45,195 bases of DNA from Oscillospiraceae bacterium (GCA_017448455.1 JAFSLL010000115.1:1-45195), one strand, 5' to 3'; positions 8,287 to 16,454 are shown, numbered from the stretch's first letter. Notes: generated by a model from the sequence alone, not told the origin. A program made the numbers and translations.

Positions 8287-8940
8287 GTGATTCTGATTGC
8301 CCCTTCTTTGCTTGCCGCAGATTTTACAAGGATTGCCGAAGAAGTTGATGACGTACGGAAGGCAGGCGCAGACTGGCTCCATTATGATGTAATGGATGGT
8401 GTGTTTGTTCCAAATATTTCCATGGGGCTGCCGGTATTGGAATCCATCCGGAAGGGAACGGATCTGTTTCTGGATGTCCATCTGATGATCACAGAACCGA
8501 TTCGTTATGCCCGTCGATTCTGCGAGGCTGGGGCGGATCTTGTCAATATTCATATTGAAGCGGACTCGGCGGAACATACCCTTTCTGCTCTGCAGGAGAT
8601 CAGAGGGATGGACAGGCGATGCGGCGTTACGCTGAAACCGGCTACGGACGCGGAAGCTGTGATACCGTTTCTTCAGACGGTTGACCTGATTCTTGTGATG
8701 ACCGTTGAGCCTGGGTTCGGAGGGCAGCATTTTATGTCGGATATGCTTCCGAAGGTCAGACGGATTCGCGAGCTGATTCAGACCTCCGGGCGCGACATAC
8801 GCCTGGAAGTCGACGGCGGCGTTGATCCGAAGACAGCGCCTGCCTGCATTGAAGCCGGCGCGGATACGCTGGTAGCCGGGAGCGCGGTTTTCCGCGCGTC
8901 CAACCGCAAAGCGGCCATTGACGCAATACGTGGCAACTGA
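8287..8940 (+). CDS. rpe: ribulose-phosphate 3-epimerase
   Basis: The enzyme interconverts ribulose 5-phosphate and xylulose 5-phosphate in the pentose phosphate pathway. The TIM-barrel family motifs are clear: APSLLAADF at the start, HYDVMDGVFVPN (metal and catalytic Asp), DVHLMI, TVEPGFGGQ with the active-site loop, and EVDGGV followed by AGADTLVAGSAVF for phosphate binding. I choose the GTG at 8287 because GGGAGG (8273-8278) lies eight bases upstream and the protein then starts right at the first strand; this gives 217 residues, normal for the family. Two ATG codons further upstream (8263, 8266) would add eight or seven residues but lack a ribosome site. Confidence 0.93.
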   Translation: MILIAPSLLAADFTRIAEEVDDVRKAGADWLHYDVMDGVFVPNISMGLPVLESIRKGTDLFLDVHLMITEPIRYARRFCEAGADLVNIHIEADSAEHTLSALQEIRGMDRRCGVTLKPATDAEAVIPFLQTVDLILVMTVEPGFGGQHFMSDMLPKVRRIRELIQTSGRDIRLEVDGGVDPKTAPACIEAGADTLVAGSAVFRASNRKAAIDAIRGN

Positions 8941-8959
8941 GAAAGAGAGAGGACAACAG

Positions 8960-9559
8960 ATGGCTTATTTTCCTGCTTCGCTGGAAAACCTGATAGACCG
9001 CTTTGCTTCCCTTCCGGGGATTGGGAGAAAAAGCGCGCAGCGATTGGCTTTCCATATTCTTTCGCTCTCGGATGATGAGGCTGAGAGCTTTGCAGAGAGT
9101 ATACGAAAAGCAAAAAAAGAAGTTAAACGCTGTAAAATCTGCAGGAATTATACAGATCAGGATGTTTGCCAGATCTGTTCCAGCGATCGCAGAGACCGTT
9201 CAAAGATCTGTGTGGTTTCCGACCCCAAAGATGTTCTCAGCCTGGAACGCGCAAGGGAGTATAATGGACTGTATCATGTCCTTCATGGCGTGATATCCCC
9301 AATGAACCACATTGGGCCGGACGATATCGGCGTCAAAGAACTTCTGATCCGGGCGGCAGAAAACGATGTTCAGGAAATTATCATGGCGACGAACCCCGAC
9401 ACGGAGGGGGAAGCGACAGCAATGTATATTTCGCGGCTTCTGAAGCCTTTCGATATCAAGGTGACCAGACTCGCATATGGTATTCCGGTAGGATCGAATC
9501 TGGAATTTGCCGATGACGCGACCCTGACCCGTGCTCTGGAAGGCAGGACAGAGATTTAA
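8960..9559 (+). CDS. recR: recombination mediator RecR
   Basis: RecR works with RecO and RecF to load RecA on gapped DNA. The 199-residue protein has the normal length and order: an N-terminal helix-hairpin-helix (LPGIGRKSAQRLAFHIL), a four-Cys zinc finger (CKIC ... CQIC at about residues 57-72), and a TOPRIM domain (VVSDPKDVLSLERA; ATNPDTEGEATA). The start at ATG 8960 follows a GAGAGGA site and gives the standard MAYFPASLE beginning; an in-frame ATG at 8918 lies inside rpe and would add a foreign 14-residue tail. The gene follows rpe by 19 bases. It is usually next to dnaX, which is not seen here. Confidence 0.95.
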   Translation: MAYFPASLENLIDRFASLPGIGRKSAQRLAFHILSLSDDEAESFAESIRKAKKEVKRCKICRNYTDQDVCQICSSDRRDRSKICVVSDPKDVLSLERAREYNGLYHVLHGVISPMNHIGPDDIGVKELLIRAAENDVQEIIMATNPDTEGEATAMYISRLLKPFDIKVTRLAYGIPVGSNLEFADDATLTRALEGRTEI

Positions 9560-9613
9560 GCAGTTATTGAGATGAATTGTTTCATCATTGAAAAAAACAA
9601 ATAAGGAGAACGA

Positions 9614-11275
9614 ATGACATCAAAATTAAAAATTATCCCTCTTGGAGGACTTGGTGAGATCGGAAAGAACATGACCGTGGTCGAGTTTGGCTCTGATATG
9701 ATCGTAATCGACTGCGGCATGGGCTTTCCTCAGGAAGACATGTACGGAATCGACGTTGTCCTTCCGGATATTTCCTATTTAAAAAACAACGCGAGCCGTA
9801 TCCGCGGTATCATTATCACGCACGGGCACGAAGATCATATTGGGGCTGTTCCCTATGTACTCCGGGAGCTTGACGTTCCGATTTATACAACGACGCTGAC
9901 AGCCGCGCTGATTGAATTGAAGCTGGAAGAGCACGACCTGCTGTATAATACCCAGATCTTTACCAAAAAGACAGGTTCTGTTTTTCGCCTGGGATGCTTT
10001 ACGATCGAGTTTATTCATGTAAACCACAGCATTCCGGATGCGGTAGGTCTGGCAATAAAGACGCCGGTAGGAACGATTGTACACACCGGAGATTTCAAAA
10101 TTGACATTACTCCCATCTCGGGAGGTATGATCGATCTGGTTCGCTTTGGAGAATTGGGAAAAGAAGGCGTGCTCGCCTTATTGAGCGACTCCACCAATGT
10201 GGAAAAGCCCGGTCATTCCGATTCGGAACGGAAGGTAGGGGAGTCGTTCAACAAGCTTTTCAAGGACTGTGACAAGCGGATTATCATCACAACGTTTGCC
10301 TCAAATATTCATCGGCTTCAGCAGATCATCAATGTTGCCGCGAGACATAAGAGAAAAGTTGCCGTTACAGGCCGCAGTATGGAGAACATTATCCGTACAG
10401 CGACGGTGTTGGGATATATGGATATTCCCGACAATGTGATGGTCGATCTGGACCAGATTAATTCTCTTCCCAAAAACCATACCGTCATCCTTTCGACTGG
10501 CAGTCAGGGAGAAGCCATGTCCGCGCTTTATCGGATGGCATTTTCCGAGCATAAGCAGATTCGTATTGACGCCGGAGACCGTGTGATTATATCCGCGTCT
10601 GCCATTCCCGGGAATGAAATTATGATCAGCCGCGTCATTGACGAATTGTTCCATAAGGGCGCAGAGGTGATCTATGATCGGAATACCGAGCTCCATGTCT
10701 CTGGACACGCTTCTCAGGAAGAGCAGAAAATGATGATCGCGCTCACGCGGCCGAAGTACTTTATTCCGGTTCACGGTGAATACCGGATGCTGGTCAAACA
10801 TGCGGAACTTGCCGAAATTGTCGGGATCCCCGCGAAGAATATTGTCATTGCGGAAAACGGAAGCGTAATCGAGTTTACCAAAAAAGGAATTCAGTGCGGA
10901 GACTCCGTCCAGGCAGGGGCGATCCTGGTTGACGGCAGCGGCGGAATCGGCGAAGTCGGCAGTGTTGTCATGAGAGATCGTCACAAGCTTGCGGAAGACG
11001 GCATGATTGTGATTGTCATAACCTGTTCTGCAGATACCCATCATCTGCTGTTGGATCCGGAGATCGTTACCCGCGGCTTTATCTATGTGAAGGAAGCGGA
11101 AGACCTGATGAAGGAGCTCCAGAGAATTGTTCTGGAGAGTATTGAAGCCTGTGAAAAGCAGAATATCAGGGATTATAACAGTATCAAGCTGAAGGTGAAA
11201 TCCAACCTTTCTGGCTATCTTTACAAAACGACCCGCAAGAGCCCGATGATTCTGCCTGTCATTACGGAAATCTGA
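9614..11275 (+). CDS. rnj: ribonuclease J
   Basis: RNase J is the metallo-beta-lactamase/beta-CASP ribonuclease that gives Firmicutes 5'-to-3' exonuclease and endonuclease activity in mRNA decay and rRNA maturation. The 553-residue protein has the metal site HGHEDHIG (about residues 74-81), a second His in HVNHSIPD, HTGDFKID, the beta-CASP segments, and SGHASQEE with PVHGEYRML near the C-terminal part. A small C-terminal domain follows. A clean AAGGAGA site precedes the ATG at 9614. No second RNase J gene is in the window, so J1 versus J2 cannot be decided. It is 54 bases after recR and may share the rpe promoter. Confidence 0.95.
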   Translation: MTSKLKIIPLGGLGEIGKNMTVVEFGSDMIVIDCGMGFPQEDMYGIDVVLPDISYLKNNASRIRGIIITHGHEDHIGAVPYVLRELDVPIYTTTLTAALIELKLEEHDLLYNTQIFTKKTGSVFRLGCFTIEFIHVNHSIPDAVGLAIKTPVGTIVHTGDFKIDITPISGGMIDLVRFGELGKEGVLALLSDSTNVEKPGHSDSERKVGESFNKLFKDCDKRIIITTFASNIHRLQQIINVAARHKRKVAVTGRSMENIIRTATVLGYMDIPDNVMVDLDQINSLPKNHTVILSTGSQGEAMSALYRMAFSEHKQIRIDAGDRVIISASAIPGNEIMISRVIDELFHKGAEVIYDRNTELHVSGHASQEEQKMMIALTRPKYFIPVHGEYRMLVKHAELAEIVGIPAKNIVIAENGSVIEFTKKGIQCGDSVQAGAILVDGSGGIGEVGSVVMRDRHKLAEDGMIVIVITCSADTHHLLLDPEIVTRGFIYVKEAEDLMKELQRIVLESIEACEKQNIRDYNSIKLKVKSNLSGYLYKTTRKSPMILPVITEI

Positions 11276-11317
11276 GCGTTTGTTTCACCTGATTCCGATG
11301 GGAAGGAGAGTTTTTCT

Positions 11318-11650
11318 TTGAATATCCAAATATTCGGCAAAGCAAAATGTTTTGACAGCAAAAAAGCGGAACGTTATTTTAAAGAGCGACGCATCCGTTA
11401 TCAGTATATTGACATCATCAAATTCGGTATGAGCCGTGGGGAACTGAAGAGCGTAACAAAAACGATCGGACTCGATGAGATTGTCAATCGGGAAGACCAG
11501 GACTATCCACTCTACCAGTATCTTGCTTCCGATGAGGCGAAGCTGGAAAAACTGTATGAGATTCCGGAGCTGATTCGTACACCTGTTGTACGAAACGGCA
11601 GACAGGCAACGGTTGGTTATCGCCCGGAAATCTGGAAGGATTGGGAGTAA
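11318..11650 (+). CDS. ArsC/Spx-family thioredoxin-fold protein with one N-terminal Cys
   Basis: The 110-residue protein has the ArsC-like pattern: an opening beta strand NIQIFGKAKCFDSKKAERYF with a single Cys at residue 11, a middle helical lobe, and the conserved turn IRTPVVRNGRQATVGYRPE, with the TP-V motif typical of the fold. The site reads CFDS, not the CxxC of Spx, so it may act as a glutathione/mycothiol-independent reductase-like or purely regulatory protein; the role is not known. Start: TTG 11318, seven bases after the AAGGAGAG site. The gene lies 42 bases after rnj and ends before the rplU promoter. Confidence 0.8.
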   Translation: MNIQIFGKAKCFDSKKAERYFKERRIRYQYIDIIKFGMSRGELKSVTKTIGLDEIVNREDQDYPLYQYLASDEAKLEKLYEIPELIRTPVVRNGRQATVGYRPEIWKDWE

Positions 11651-11691
11651 GCCGCCCGTTTTCTCTCTTCCGAAAAAAACATAAAATTTTA

Positions 11692-11720
11692 TTGACATCA
11701 CTCGTGAAAAGTGATATTCT
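11692..11720 (+). promoter_or_regulatory. sigma-A type promoter for rplU-rpmA
   Basis: A perfect TTGACA (11692-11697), a 17-base spacer and TATTCT (11715-11720). Transcription should begin near 11727 and give a structured leader of about 75 bases before rplU. Confidence 0.8.
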
Positions 11721-11726
11721 ACCTGC

Positions 11727-11801
11727 GCCGCATCGAGGGGGTCGAAGTGAGCATGGCTCCACCTCCGTCGAGCGAGTCCTATTCAGAGGGAGGAAATATA
11801 T
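11727..11801 (+). promoter_or_regulatory. structured 5' leader of rplU (probable ribosomal protein L21 leader)
   Basis: The leader folds into a stem with 11733-11742 pairing with 11761-11771 (one G-U pair and one bulged G), capped by a small GAGC/GCTC hairpin at 11749-11759. It ends in an AGAGGGAGGA ribosome site just before rplU. A leader RNA upstream of rplU is a known Firmicute element (Rfam L21_leader). I recognise it by position and structure only, so membership is likely but not proven. It would let a ribosomal protein, presumably L21, control its own synthesis. Confidence 0.55.
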
Positions 11802-12116
11802 ATGAAACATGCTGTAATTGTTACCGGCGGAAAGCAGTATCGTGTCGCCGAAGGCGATGTGATTTTTGTTGAGAAGCTCAATGTCGAAGCCGGTGAAACT
11901 GTCACCTTCGATCAGGTGCTGTGTGTTGTTGATGACAACACCGCTGTAGTCGGAACCCCGGTTGTTGAGGGCGCTACGGTAACCGCAAAGGTTGAGAAGA
12001 ATGGCAAGGCAGCCAAGGTACGCGTTTACAAGATGAAGCCCAAGAAGGGTTATCGCCGTACTCAGGGCCACAGGCAGCCGTATACGAAGCTTACTGTTGA
12101 AGCGATCAATGCCTGA
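11802..12116 (+). CDS. rplU: 50S ribosomal protein L21
   Basis: L21 binds 23S rRNA in the large subunit near L20. The 104-residue sequence has the family start [13 protein letters not shown], the central [11 protein letters not shown] and the basic C-terminal signature [17 protein letters not shown]. Length is normal. It is transcribed from its own promoter behind a structured leader and is followed after only 22 bases by rpmA; the small prp gene usually found between them in Firmicutes is absent. Confidence 0.97.
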   Translation: MKHAVIVTGGKQYRVAEGDVIFVEKLNVEAGETVTFDQVLCVVDDNTAVVGTPVVEGATVTAKVEKNGKAAKVRVYKMKPKKGYRRTQGHRQPYTKLTVEAINA

Positions 12117-12138
12117 TAAACGGATGGAGGTGTAACAG

Positions 12139-12402
12139 ATGGCTCATAAAAAAGGAATGGGTTCCACCAAGAACGGCCGCGACAGTAAGTCAAAGCGTCT
12201 TGGAGCAAAGCGTGCAGACGGTCAGTTTGTTCTGGCTGGTAATATTCTCGTCCGCCAGCGCGGCACGAAGATTCATCCCGGCACCAATGTCGGCAAGGGT
12301 AAAGACGATACGCTGTTCTCTCTTGTTGACGGTACTGTGAAATTCGAGCGTCTCGGTAAGGATCGGAAGAAAGTTTCCGTTTACGAAGAGCTTGCTCAGT
12401 AA
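12139..12402 (+). CDS. rpmA: 50S ribosomal protein L27, without N-terminal extension
   Basis: L27 reaches into the peptidyl transferase centre with its N-terminus. The protein (87 residues) starts [16 protein letters not shown] and continues with [12 protein letters not shown] and [12 protein letters not shown], all typical. Many Firmicutes make L27 with an extra N-terminal peptide ending near FFA that the cysteine protease Prp removes; here the protein begins directly at the mature-like end, as in Escherichia coli, and prp is missing from the rplU-rpmA gap. The ATG follows a TGGAGGTG site. A hairpin terminator lies 12 bases after the stop. Confidence 0.97.
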   Translation: MAHKKGMGSTKNGRDSKSKRLGAKRADGQFVLAGNILVRQRGTKIHPGTNVGKGKDDTLFSLVDGTVKFERLGKDRKKVSVYEELAQ

Positions 12403-12413
12403 CCTGAAAATCT

Positions 12414-12438
12414 GGCCGGACGCTTTGTCCGGCCTTTT
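12414..12438 (+). terminator. intrinsic terminator after rpmA
   Basis: A perfect eight-base stem GGCCGGAC/GTCCGGCC (12414-12421 and 12427-12434) with a five-base loop is followed by TTTT. It ends most rplU-rpmA transcripts; since obgE begins only 37 bases later without a clear promoter, partial read-through probably supplies obgE. Confidence 0.85.
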
Positions 12439-12474
12439 CATTATTCTTATATAAACGGAAACGGAGGGATTGGA

Positions 12475-13755
12475 TTGGCATCGTTTGTTGATCAGGCGAA
12501 GATCCATCTTCATGCCGGAAAAGGCGGTGACGGCGCAGTAGCGTTTCACCGCGAAAAATATGTCGCGGCGGGAGGACCGGACGGCGGCGACGGCGGACGA
12601 GGCGGGAATGTCGTTTTTGTTGTCGATGATAACATGACTACGCTGATGGACTTTCGCTATAAAAGAAAATATACGGCAGAAAACGGTGCCGACGGTCAGG
12701 GAAAACGCAGTTCCGGCCGCGATGGGGAGGACCTGTTTGTTCGGGTTCCCCGCGGAACACTGATCCGTGATACCGACAGCGGCGCTCTGATGCACGATAT
12801 GTCTGACGGAGAGCCCTATATCGCGGCAAAAGGCGGACGAGGGGGCTGGGGCAATATTCATTTTGCCACGCCGACCCGTCAGGTGCCGCGTTTTGCGAAA
12901 CCGGGGCTGCCGGGTGAAGAACGCGACATCACACTGGAATTAAAACTGCTGGCGGACGTCGGTCTGGTCGGATTTCCAAATGTCGGCAAATCCACGCTTC
13001 TTTCCGTCGTAAGCAAAGCGCATCCCAAAATCGCCAATTACCATTTCACAACACTGTATCCAAACCTCGGCATCGTATACGCCGATGAAGGAAAGAGCTT
13101 TGTGATGGCGGATATTCCCGGCATGATCGAAGGCGCGTCTGACGGAGTCGGGCTCGGACATGATTTTCTTCGACATGTTGAACGCTGCAGACTTCTTGTA
13201 CATGTGGTAGACGCGTCCGGCTCTGAAGGCCGCGATCCTGTGGAGGACTACGAAGTAATCTGTCGGGAGCTTCGTGCCTACGGGTCTGATCTTGCTCAGA
13301 AACCGCAGATTGTAGCCGCGAATAAGTGCGATCTTGTAGACGAAGAGAACGAAGGACTGAAGAAGTTTCTCGAACATGTGGAAGCAGAACAAATCCCGGT
13401 TGTCAGCATCAGCGCCGCTACTCACCGGGGGCTCAAACCGCTGATTGATCTGTGCTTAAAGATGCTTTCGGATTTGCCGCCTGCCGAACCGTTTGAACCG
13501 GATTACATAGAACCCGAAGCGATTCCGGAGACAGCGGAAGATATTCGCATCCTCCACGCTGACGGAGAATGGCAGCTGGAGGGTGAGTGGCTGAAGCGGG
13601 TTGCCGCGTCGGTGAACTTTTCTGATTATGAGAGCAGAATGTATTTTGACCGTACACTTCGGCGGGCAGGTGTGTTTGACCGCCTGGAAAGCATGGGGGT
13701 TCAGGAAAACGATACGATCTGCATCTATGATTTGATTTTTGATTATCATTTCTGA
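12475..13755 (+). CDS. obgE: Obg family GTPase
   Basis: Obg is an essential ribosome-associated GTPase involved in 50S assembly and stress responses. The 426-residue protein has the three parts of the Firmicute form: a glycine-rich Obg fold (residues 1-158, with GGKGGDGAVAFHREK and GGDGGRGG), a G domain (P-loop GFPNVGKSTLL, G3 DIPGMIEGA, G4 NKCD), and a C-terminal OCT domain (about 345-426, EWLKRVAASVNFSDYES). Start: TTG 12475, six bases after GGAGGG. It follows the L21-L27 genes as in most bacteria. The vanZ gene begins one base after its stop. Confidence 0.95.
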   Translation: MASFVDQAKIHLHAGKGGDGAVAFHREKYVAAGGPDGGDGGRGGNVVFVVDDNMTTLMDFRYKRKYTAENGADGQGKRSSGRDGEDLFVRVPRGTLIRDTDSGALMHDMSDGEPYIAAKGGRGGWGNIHFATPTRQVPRFAKPGLPGEERDITLELKLLADVGLVGFPNVGKSTLLSVVSKAHPKIANYHFTTLYPNLGIVYADEGKSFVMADIPGMIEGASDGVGLGHDFLRHVERCRLLVHVVDASGSEGRDPVEDYEVICRELRAYGSDLAQKPQIVAANKCDLVDEENEGLKKFLEHVEAEQIPVVSISAATHRGLKPLIDLCLKMLSDLPPAEPFEPDYIEPEAIPETAEDIRILHADGEWQLEGEWLKRVAASVNFSDYESRMYFDRTLRRAGVFDRLESMGVQENDTICIYDLIFDYHF

Positions 13756-13756
13756 T

Positions 13757-14221
13757 ATGAGCAGACGCCGAAAACGGCTGTGGTTTTACGGAGGATTCAC
13801 AGCTCTTGTTATGCTGATGATTTTCTGTTTTTCTGCCCAGGACGGCACAGACTCGGGGAATCTCAGCAATTGGTTTTCAACAACGCCGGTCGGCCGGCTG
13901 ATCATGGGGCTCCTGCCACCGATGACCGGAGAGGGAAGCGGCGCGGATTTGCGCAAGTTCGCGCATATGACAGAGTTCGCGCTTCTGGCATTTTTCTCTT
14001 TTCATTATTTGCGTGCTTTGATAATGCGGTCAAAAGATCTGTTCATTATTTTATGCACGTTTCTCTTCTGTTTCTTTTACGCATGCACAGACGAGTTTCA
14101 TCAGATCTTTGTTCCGGGACGTGTCGGATGCTTTCGTGATGTTCTGATTGACTGCGCCGGTTCCGGATTCTGTTTGATTCTACTTTGGCTTTTCTTCAGG
14201 TTGAGAAAGGATCGGATATGA
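13757..14221 (+). CDS. VanZ family membrane protein
   Basis: A 154-residue protein with about four membrane segments. It carries the VanZ-family marks: FSAQDGTDSGN after the first segment, RKFAHMTEFALLAF, and CTDEFHQIFVPGRVG followed by RDVLIDCAGS. VanZ-like proteins are widespread in Firmicutes; VanZ itself gives low teicoplanin resistance, but the molecular role is unknown. I choose ATG 13757, one base after the obgE stop; an earlier ATG at 13739 would overlap obgE. There is no strong ribosome site, which suggests coupling to obgE translation. Its stop overlaps the next gene as ATGA. Confidence 0.88.
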   Translation: MSRRRKRLWFYGGFTALVMLMIFCFSAQDGTDSGNLSNWFSTTPVGRLIMGLLPPMTGEGSGADLRKFAHMTEFALLAFFSFHYLRALIMRSKDLFIILCTFLFCFFYACTDEFHQIFVPGRVGCFRDVLIDCAGSGFCLILLWLFFRLRKDRI

Positions 14222-15891
14222 GTAAGCACGGTAAAACAGAAAGTAGGATTCCTCCTATCCTGGCGATTCCGGATAAGCTTGAAGCTTTCTGGAAGAAGCT
14301 GCTCTCTCTGCGCCTTCCGCTGTATCGTTATTTCTCGGTGTTTGATTTTGCGTTCCTGCTGATTGCCTTCATCCTGCTGATTGCCGGTTTCACGCCTTGG
14401 CTCTCTTCCGCACGGACAACACTTTGTGTGATCTCTGCGTCTCTCTCCCTGGTCCCGGTGCTGTATCATGCGATTTGCCTGGTGAAAGAACGGGTAGTGC
14501 CTGTTCAGGAGATGGTAATTCTGGTTCTGACGCTCCTCCTGCTCCTGACCGGAGAATCATCCGCGGCGGTAATCGTTCCTCTCCTGGCGGGCTGTCTGTA
14601 TCTGGTGGAAGCATACGCCATGCTGCACAGAGAGGCGGAAATGGAACGGCTTGAGACACTGGACGAAGAACTCCGTATGCATACTCCGGACGAGGAAAGA
14701 ACCGGAAAGGGACGCGTCCTCTGTTCCATCGCGCTTGCGTTCTTTGCGTTTTTTATCCTGATGGCTTTGATTTTCGCCTTGGTGGCTTTGTTTCATCGGG
14801 ATAACGCAGTCCTTTCCCTTCGCCGATGTGAACTGTTTTTGCTTCTGTCATTTCCGACAGCAGCTCTGTTTTCATTTCGCCTCTGCCATTTGGGGATTTT
14901 CAGCAGTTCATCTTACGAACGTATCGTTTATCGGAATGATGAGATCCCCGAACTCCTGTCCCGCTGCAGCATATTCGCTTTCAGCAAGACAGGGACGATC
15001 ACGGATGGACGGTTTCGGATCGGCGAAATCTGCCCGGTCGGAATCAGCGAAGAAGATCTTCTCCGCATAGCCGCGGTTGGTGAGTGCCGGTCAACGCATC
15101 CCATTGCTCTCGCCATTCGCCGCGCGGCAGGGCTGCGTGATGACGCCAGACTGGAAGGTCTTCAGGAGACAGAAGAAATCCCCGGGAAAGGTGTCAGTAC
15201 ATTCTTCGGCGGCAGGCATATTTATGTTGGCAATGGCGAATTTCTCGATGAGCACGGAATCTGGTATCAAGTTCCGTCACAGACAGGTTCCGCTGTTCAT
15301 GTTGCGGTTGACAGTACCTATCGCGGGTATCTGATGATTTCGGATACCATACGTGAAAACGCGTTTGAAGCTTTGGAAGAGCTGCGTGCGCAGCGGGTAT
15401 CTACCCTGGTGATGCTGACCGGCGATGTCCGCTCTGCTGCGCGTAACCTGGCAGCCTCTATGAATTTTGATATGGTGAAATCCGGACTCCAGCCGGAAGA
15501 AAAAGCTTCCGCAGTTGCGTTCCTGCGCTCTTCACAGGACGGACAGGTGTCCATTGCCTGTGTCGGTGACGGATTTCATGATTCTGACATGTTCCATGCA
15601 GCCGATGTTTCCGTCTGCCTGAATGCCGAAAATGACATGGATGCCGACATCCGCATATTCTCCGGGGAAATTATGAAGATTCCGGCGATTTATCGTTTCT
15701 GCAGAAGATACGTTATGATGAGAAGGATCTGTGTGTTTTCCGTTTTCGGAATAAAACTGCTTCTGTGCCTTCTTGGCCTGTTTACAAACCTTCCTGTGGC
15801 CCTGATTGCTGTTCTGGATGCGGTTGTCGGAATCGGTGCGTTGGTTTACGCGCTGACTTCTCTTCATATGAATTTGGGAAAGAACACATGA
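14218..15891 (+). CDS. degenerate P1B-type ATPase (predicted non-pumping), catalytic Asp replaced by Ser
   Basis: The 557-residue protein descends from heavy-metal P-type ATPases. Membrane segments lie at about 40-62, 66-90, 98-136, 167-193, 199-224 and two near the C-terminus (505-548). The TM3-TM4 stretch LTGESSAAVIVPLLAG matches the IGExxEAAxV element of that family. The catalytic DKTGT is SKTGT here (Ser256). The metal-site CPC of the membrane core is FPT (212-214). Only about 30 residues separate the fourth and fifth segments, so the actuator domain with its TGE loop is missing. Yet the nucleotide-site motifs remain: HP at 294-295, GKGV, TGD at 401-403, Lys429 in PEEK, and GDGFHD at 450-455. 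It probably binds nucleotide but cannot form the phosphoenzyme. The frame is intact and overlaps vanZ and the HAD gene by four bases each. AAAGGA precedes ATG 14218. Confidence 0.85.
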   Translation: MSKHGKTESRIPPILAIPDKLEAFWKKLLSLRLPLYRYFSVFDFAFLLIAFILLIAGFTPWLSSARTTLCVISASLSLVPVLYHAICLVKERVVPVQEMVILVLTLLLLLTGESSAAVIVPLLAGCLYLVEAYAMLHREAEMERLETLDEELRMHTPDEERTGKGRVLCSIALAFFAFFILMALIFALVALFHRDNAVLSLRRCELFLLLSFPTAALFSFRLCHLGIFSSSSYERIVYRNDEIPELLSRCSIFAFSKTGTITDGRFRIGEICPVGISEEDLLRIAAVGECRSTHPIALAIRRAAGLRDDARLEGLQETEEIPGKGVSTFFGGRHIYVGNGEFLDEHGIWYQVPSQTGSAVHVAVDSTYRGYLMISDTIRENAFEALEELRAQRVSTLVMLTGDVRSAARNLAASMNFDMVKSGLQPEEKASAVAFLRSSQDGQVSIACVGDGFHDSDMFHAADVSVCLNAENDMDADIRIFSGEIMKIPAIYRFCRRYVMMRRICVFSVFGIKLLLCLLGLFTNLPVALIAVLDAVVGIGALVYALTSLHMNLGKNT

Positions 15892-16454
15892 ATGTTTATG
15901 ATTTTGATGAGACTATATTTCATCCGGACAGTTCTTTCCGGTTTGTTTTATACTGTCTCCGACACTATACGCGCGCGGTGCTGTCCATAGTGCCGGTTTC
16001 GGTGTTCCGTTATGCGCAGTATCTTTCCGACGGCAGAAAAGACGCGAAGCCTTTGAAGGAGGGCCTGTTTTCTTTTCTGAACCGTATTGATAATGTGGAA
16101 CAGGTTGTCACGGAATTCTGGAACGAGAATATCTCCGGACTTCAGCAATGGTATCTGGAGCAGAAGCGGGATGACGATGTCATCATCTCTGCCTCTCCTG
16201 AATTTCTGCTTGAGCCGGTTGCCGAGATGTTAGGCGTTCACCTGATTGCGACAAAGATGAACCCCTATACCGGGAAGATCATCGGCCGCAACTGTCATGA
16301 CGAAGAAAAGCTGGTCCGATTCCGTAAACAGTATCCGGAAGCCTGTGTCAACGCCTTTTATTCAGATTCCTTCAGTGACGAACCGATGGCGGCAATTGCC
16401 CGGGCCGCGTATCTGGTCAGGGATGGCATTCCTCATCCATGGCCCTGGAAATAA
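15888..16454 (+). CDS. HAD-superfamily IB phosphatase (SerB-like)
   Basis: A 188-residue HAD phosphatase. Motif I is YDFDET at residues 4-9 (nucleophile Asp5, acid/base Asp7), motif II is DVIISASPEFL (Ser), the Lys of motif III lies in EEKLVRF, and motif IV is YSDSFSDEPM (two acidic residues for Mg). A helical cap lies between motifs I and II. The fold suits small phosphorylated metabolites or lipid phosphates; the substrate is unknown. Start: ATG 15888, overlapping the previous stop as ATGA. In-frame codons upstream lie within the ATPase-like gene and do not match the family. The gene ends an operon with obgE, vanZ and the ATPase-like gene and is followed by a terminator. Confidence 0.87.
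   Translation: MNVYDFDETIFHPDSSFRFVLYCLRHYTRAVLSIVPVSVFRYAQYLSDGRKDAKPLKEGLFSFLNRIDNVEQVVTEFWNENISGLQQWYLEQKRDDDVIISASPEFLLEPVAEMLGVHLIATKMNPYTGKIIGRNCHDEEKLVRFRKQYPEACVNAFYSDSFSDEPMAAIARAAYLVRDGIPHPWPWK

Noticed and set aside
9214-9236. RecR TOPRIM motif reads VVSDPKDV, with Ser where Escherichia coli RecR has Glu
   Set aside because: Bacillus-type RecR proteins already differ here (Gln, as I recall), so this position is not strictly conserved and the change is not a sign of lost function.
9572-9590. Small GATGAA/TTCATC hairpin between recR and rnj
   Set aside because: It is only six base pairs with no T run, too weak to call a terminator or regulatory element.
14548-14556. TGE tripeptide at residues 111-113 of the P-type ATPase-like protein, which could be read as the actuator TGE loop
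   Set aside because: It lies in a hydrophobic stretch that aligns with the IGE element between the third and fourth membrane segments of P1B ATPases, not in a soluble domain.
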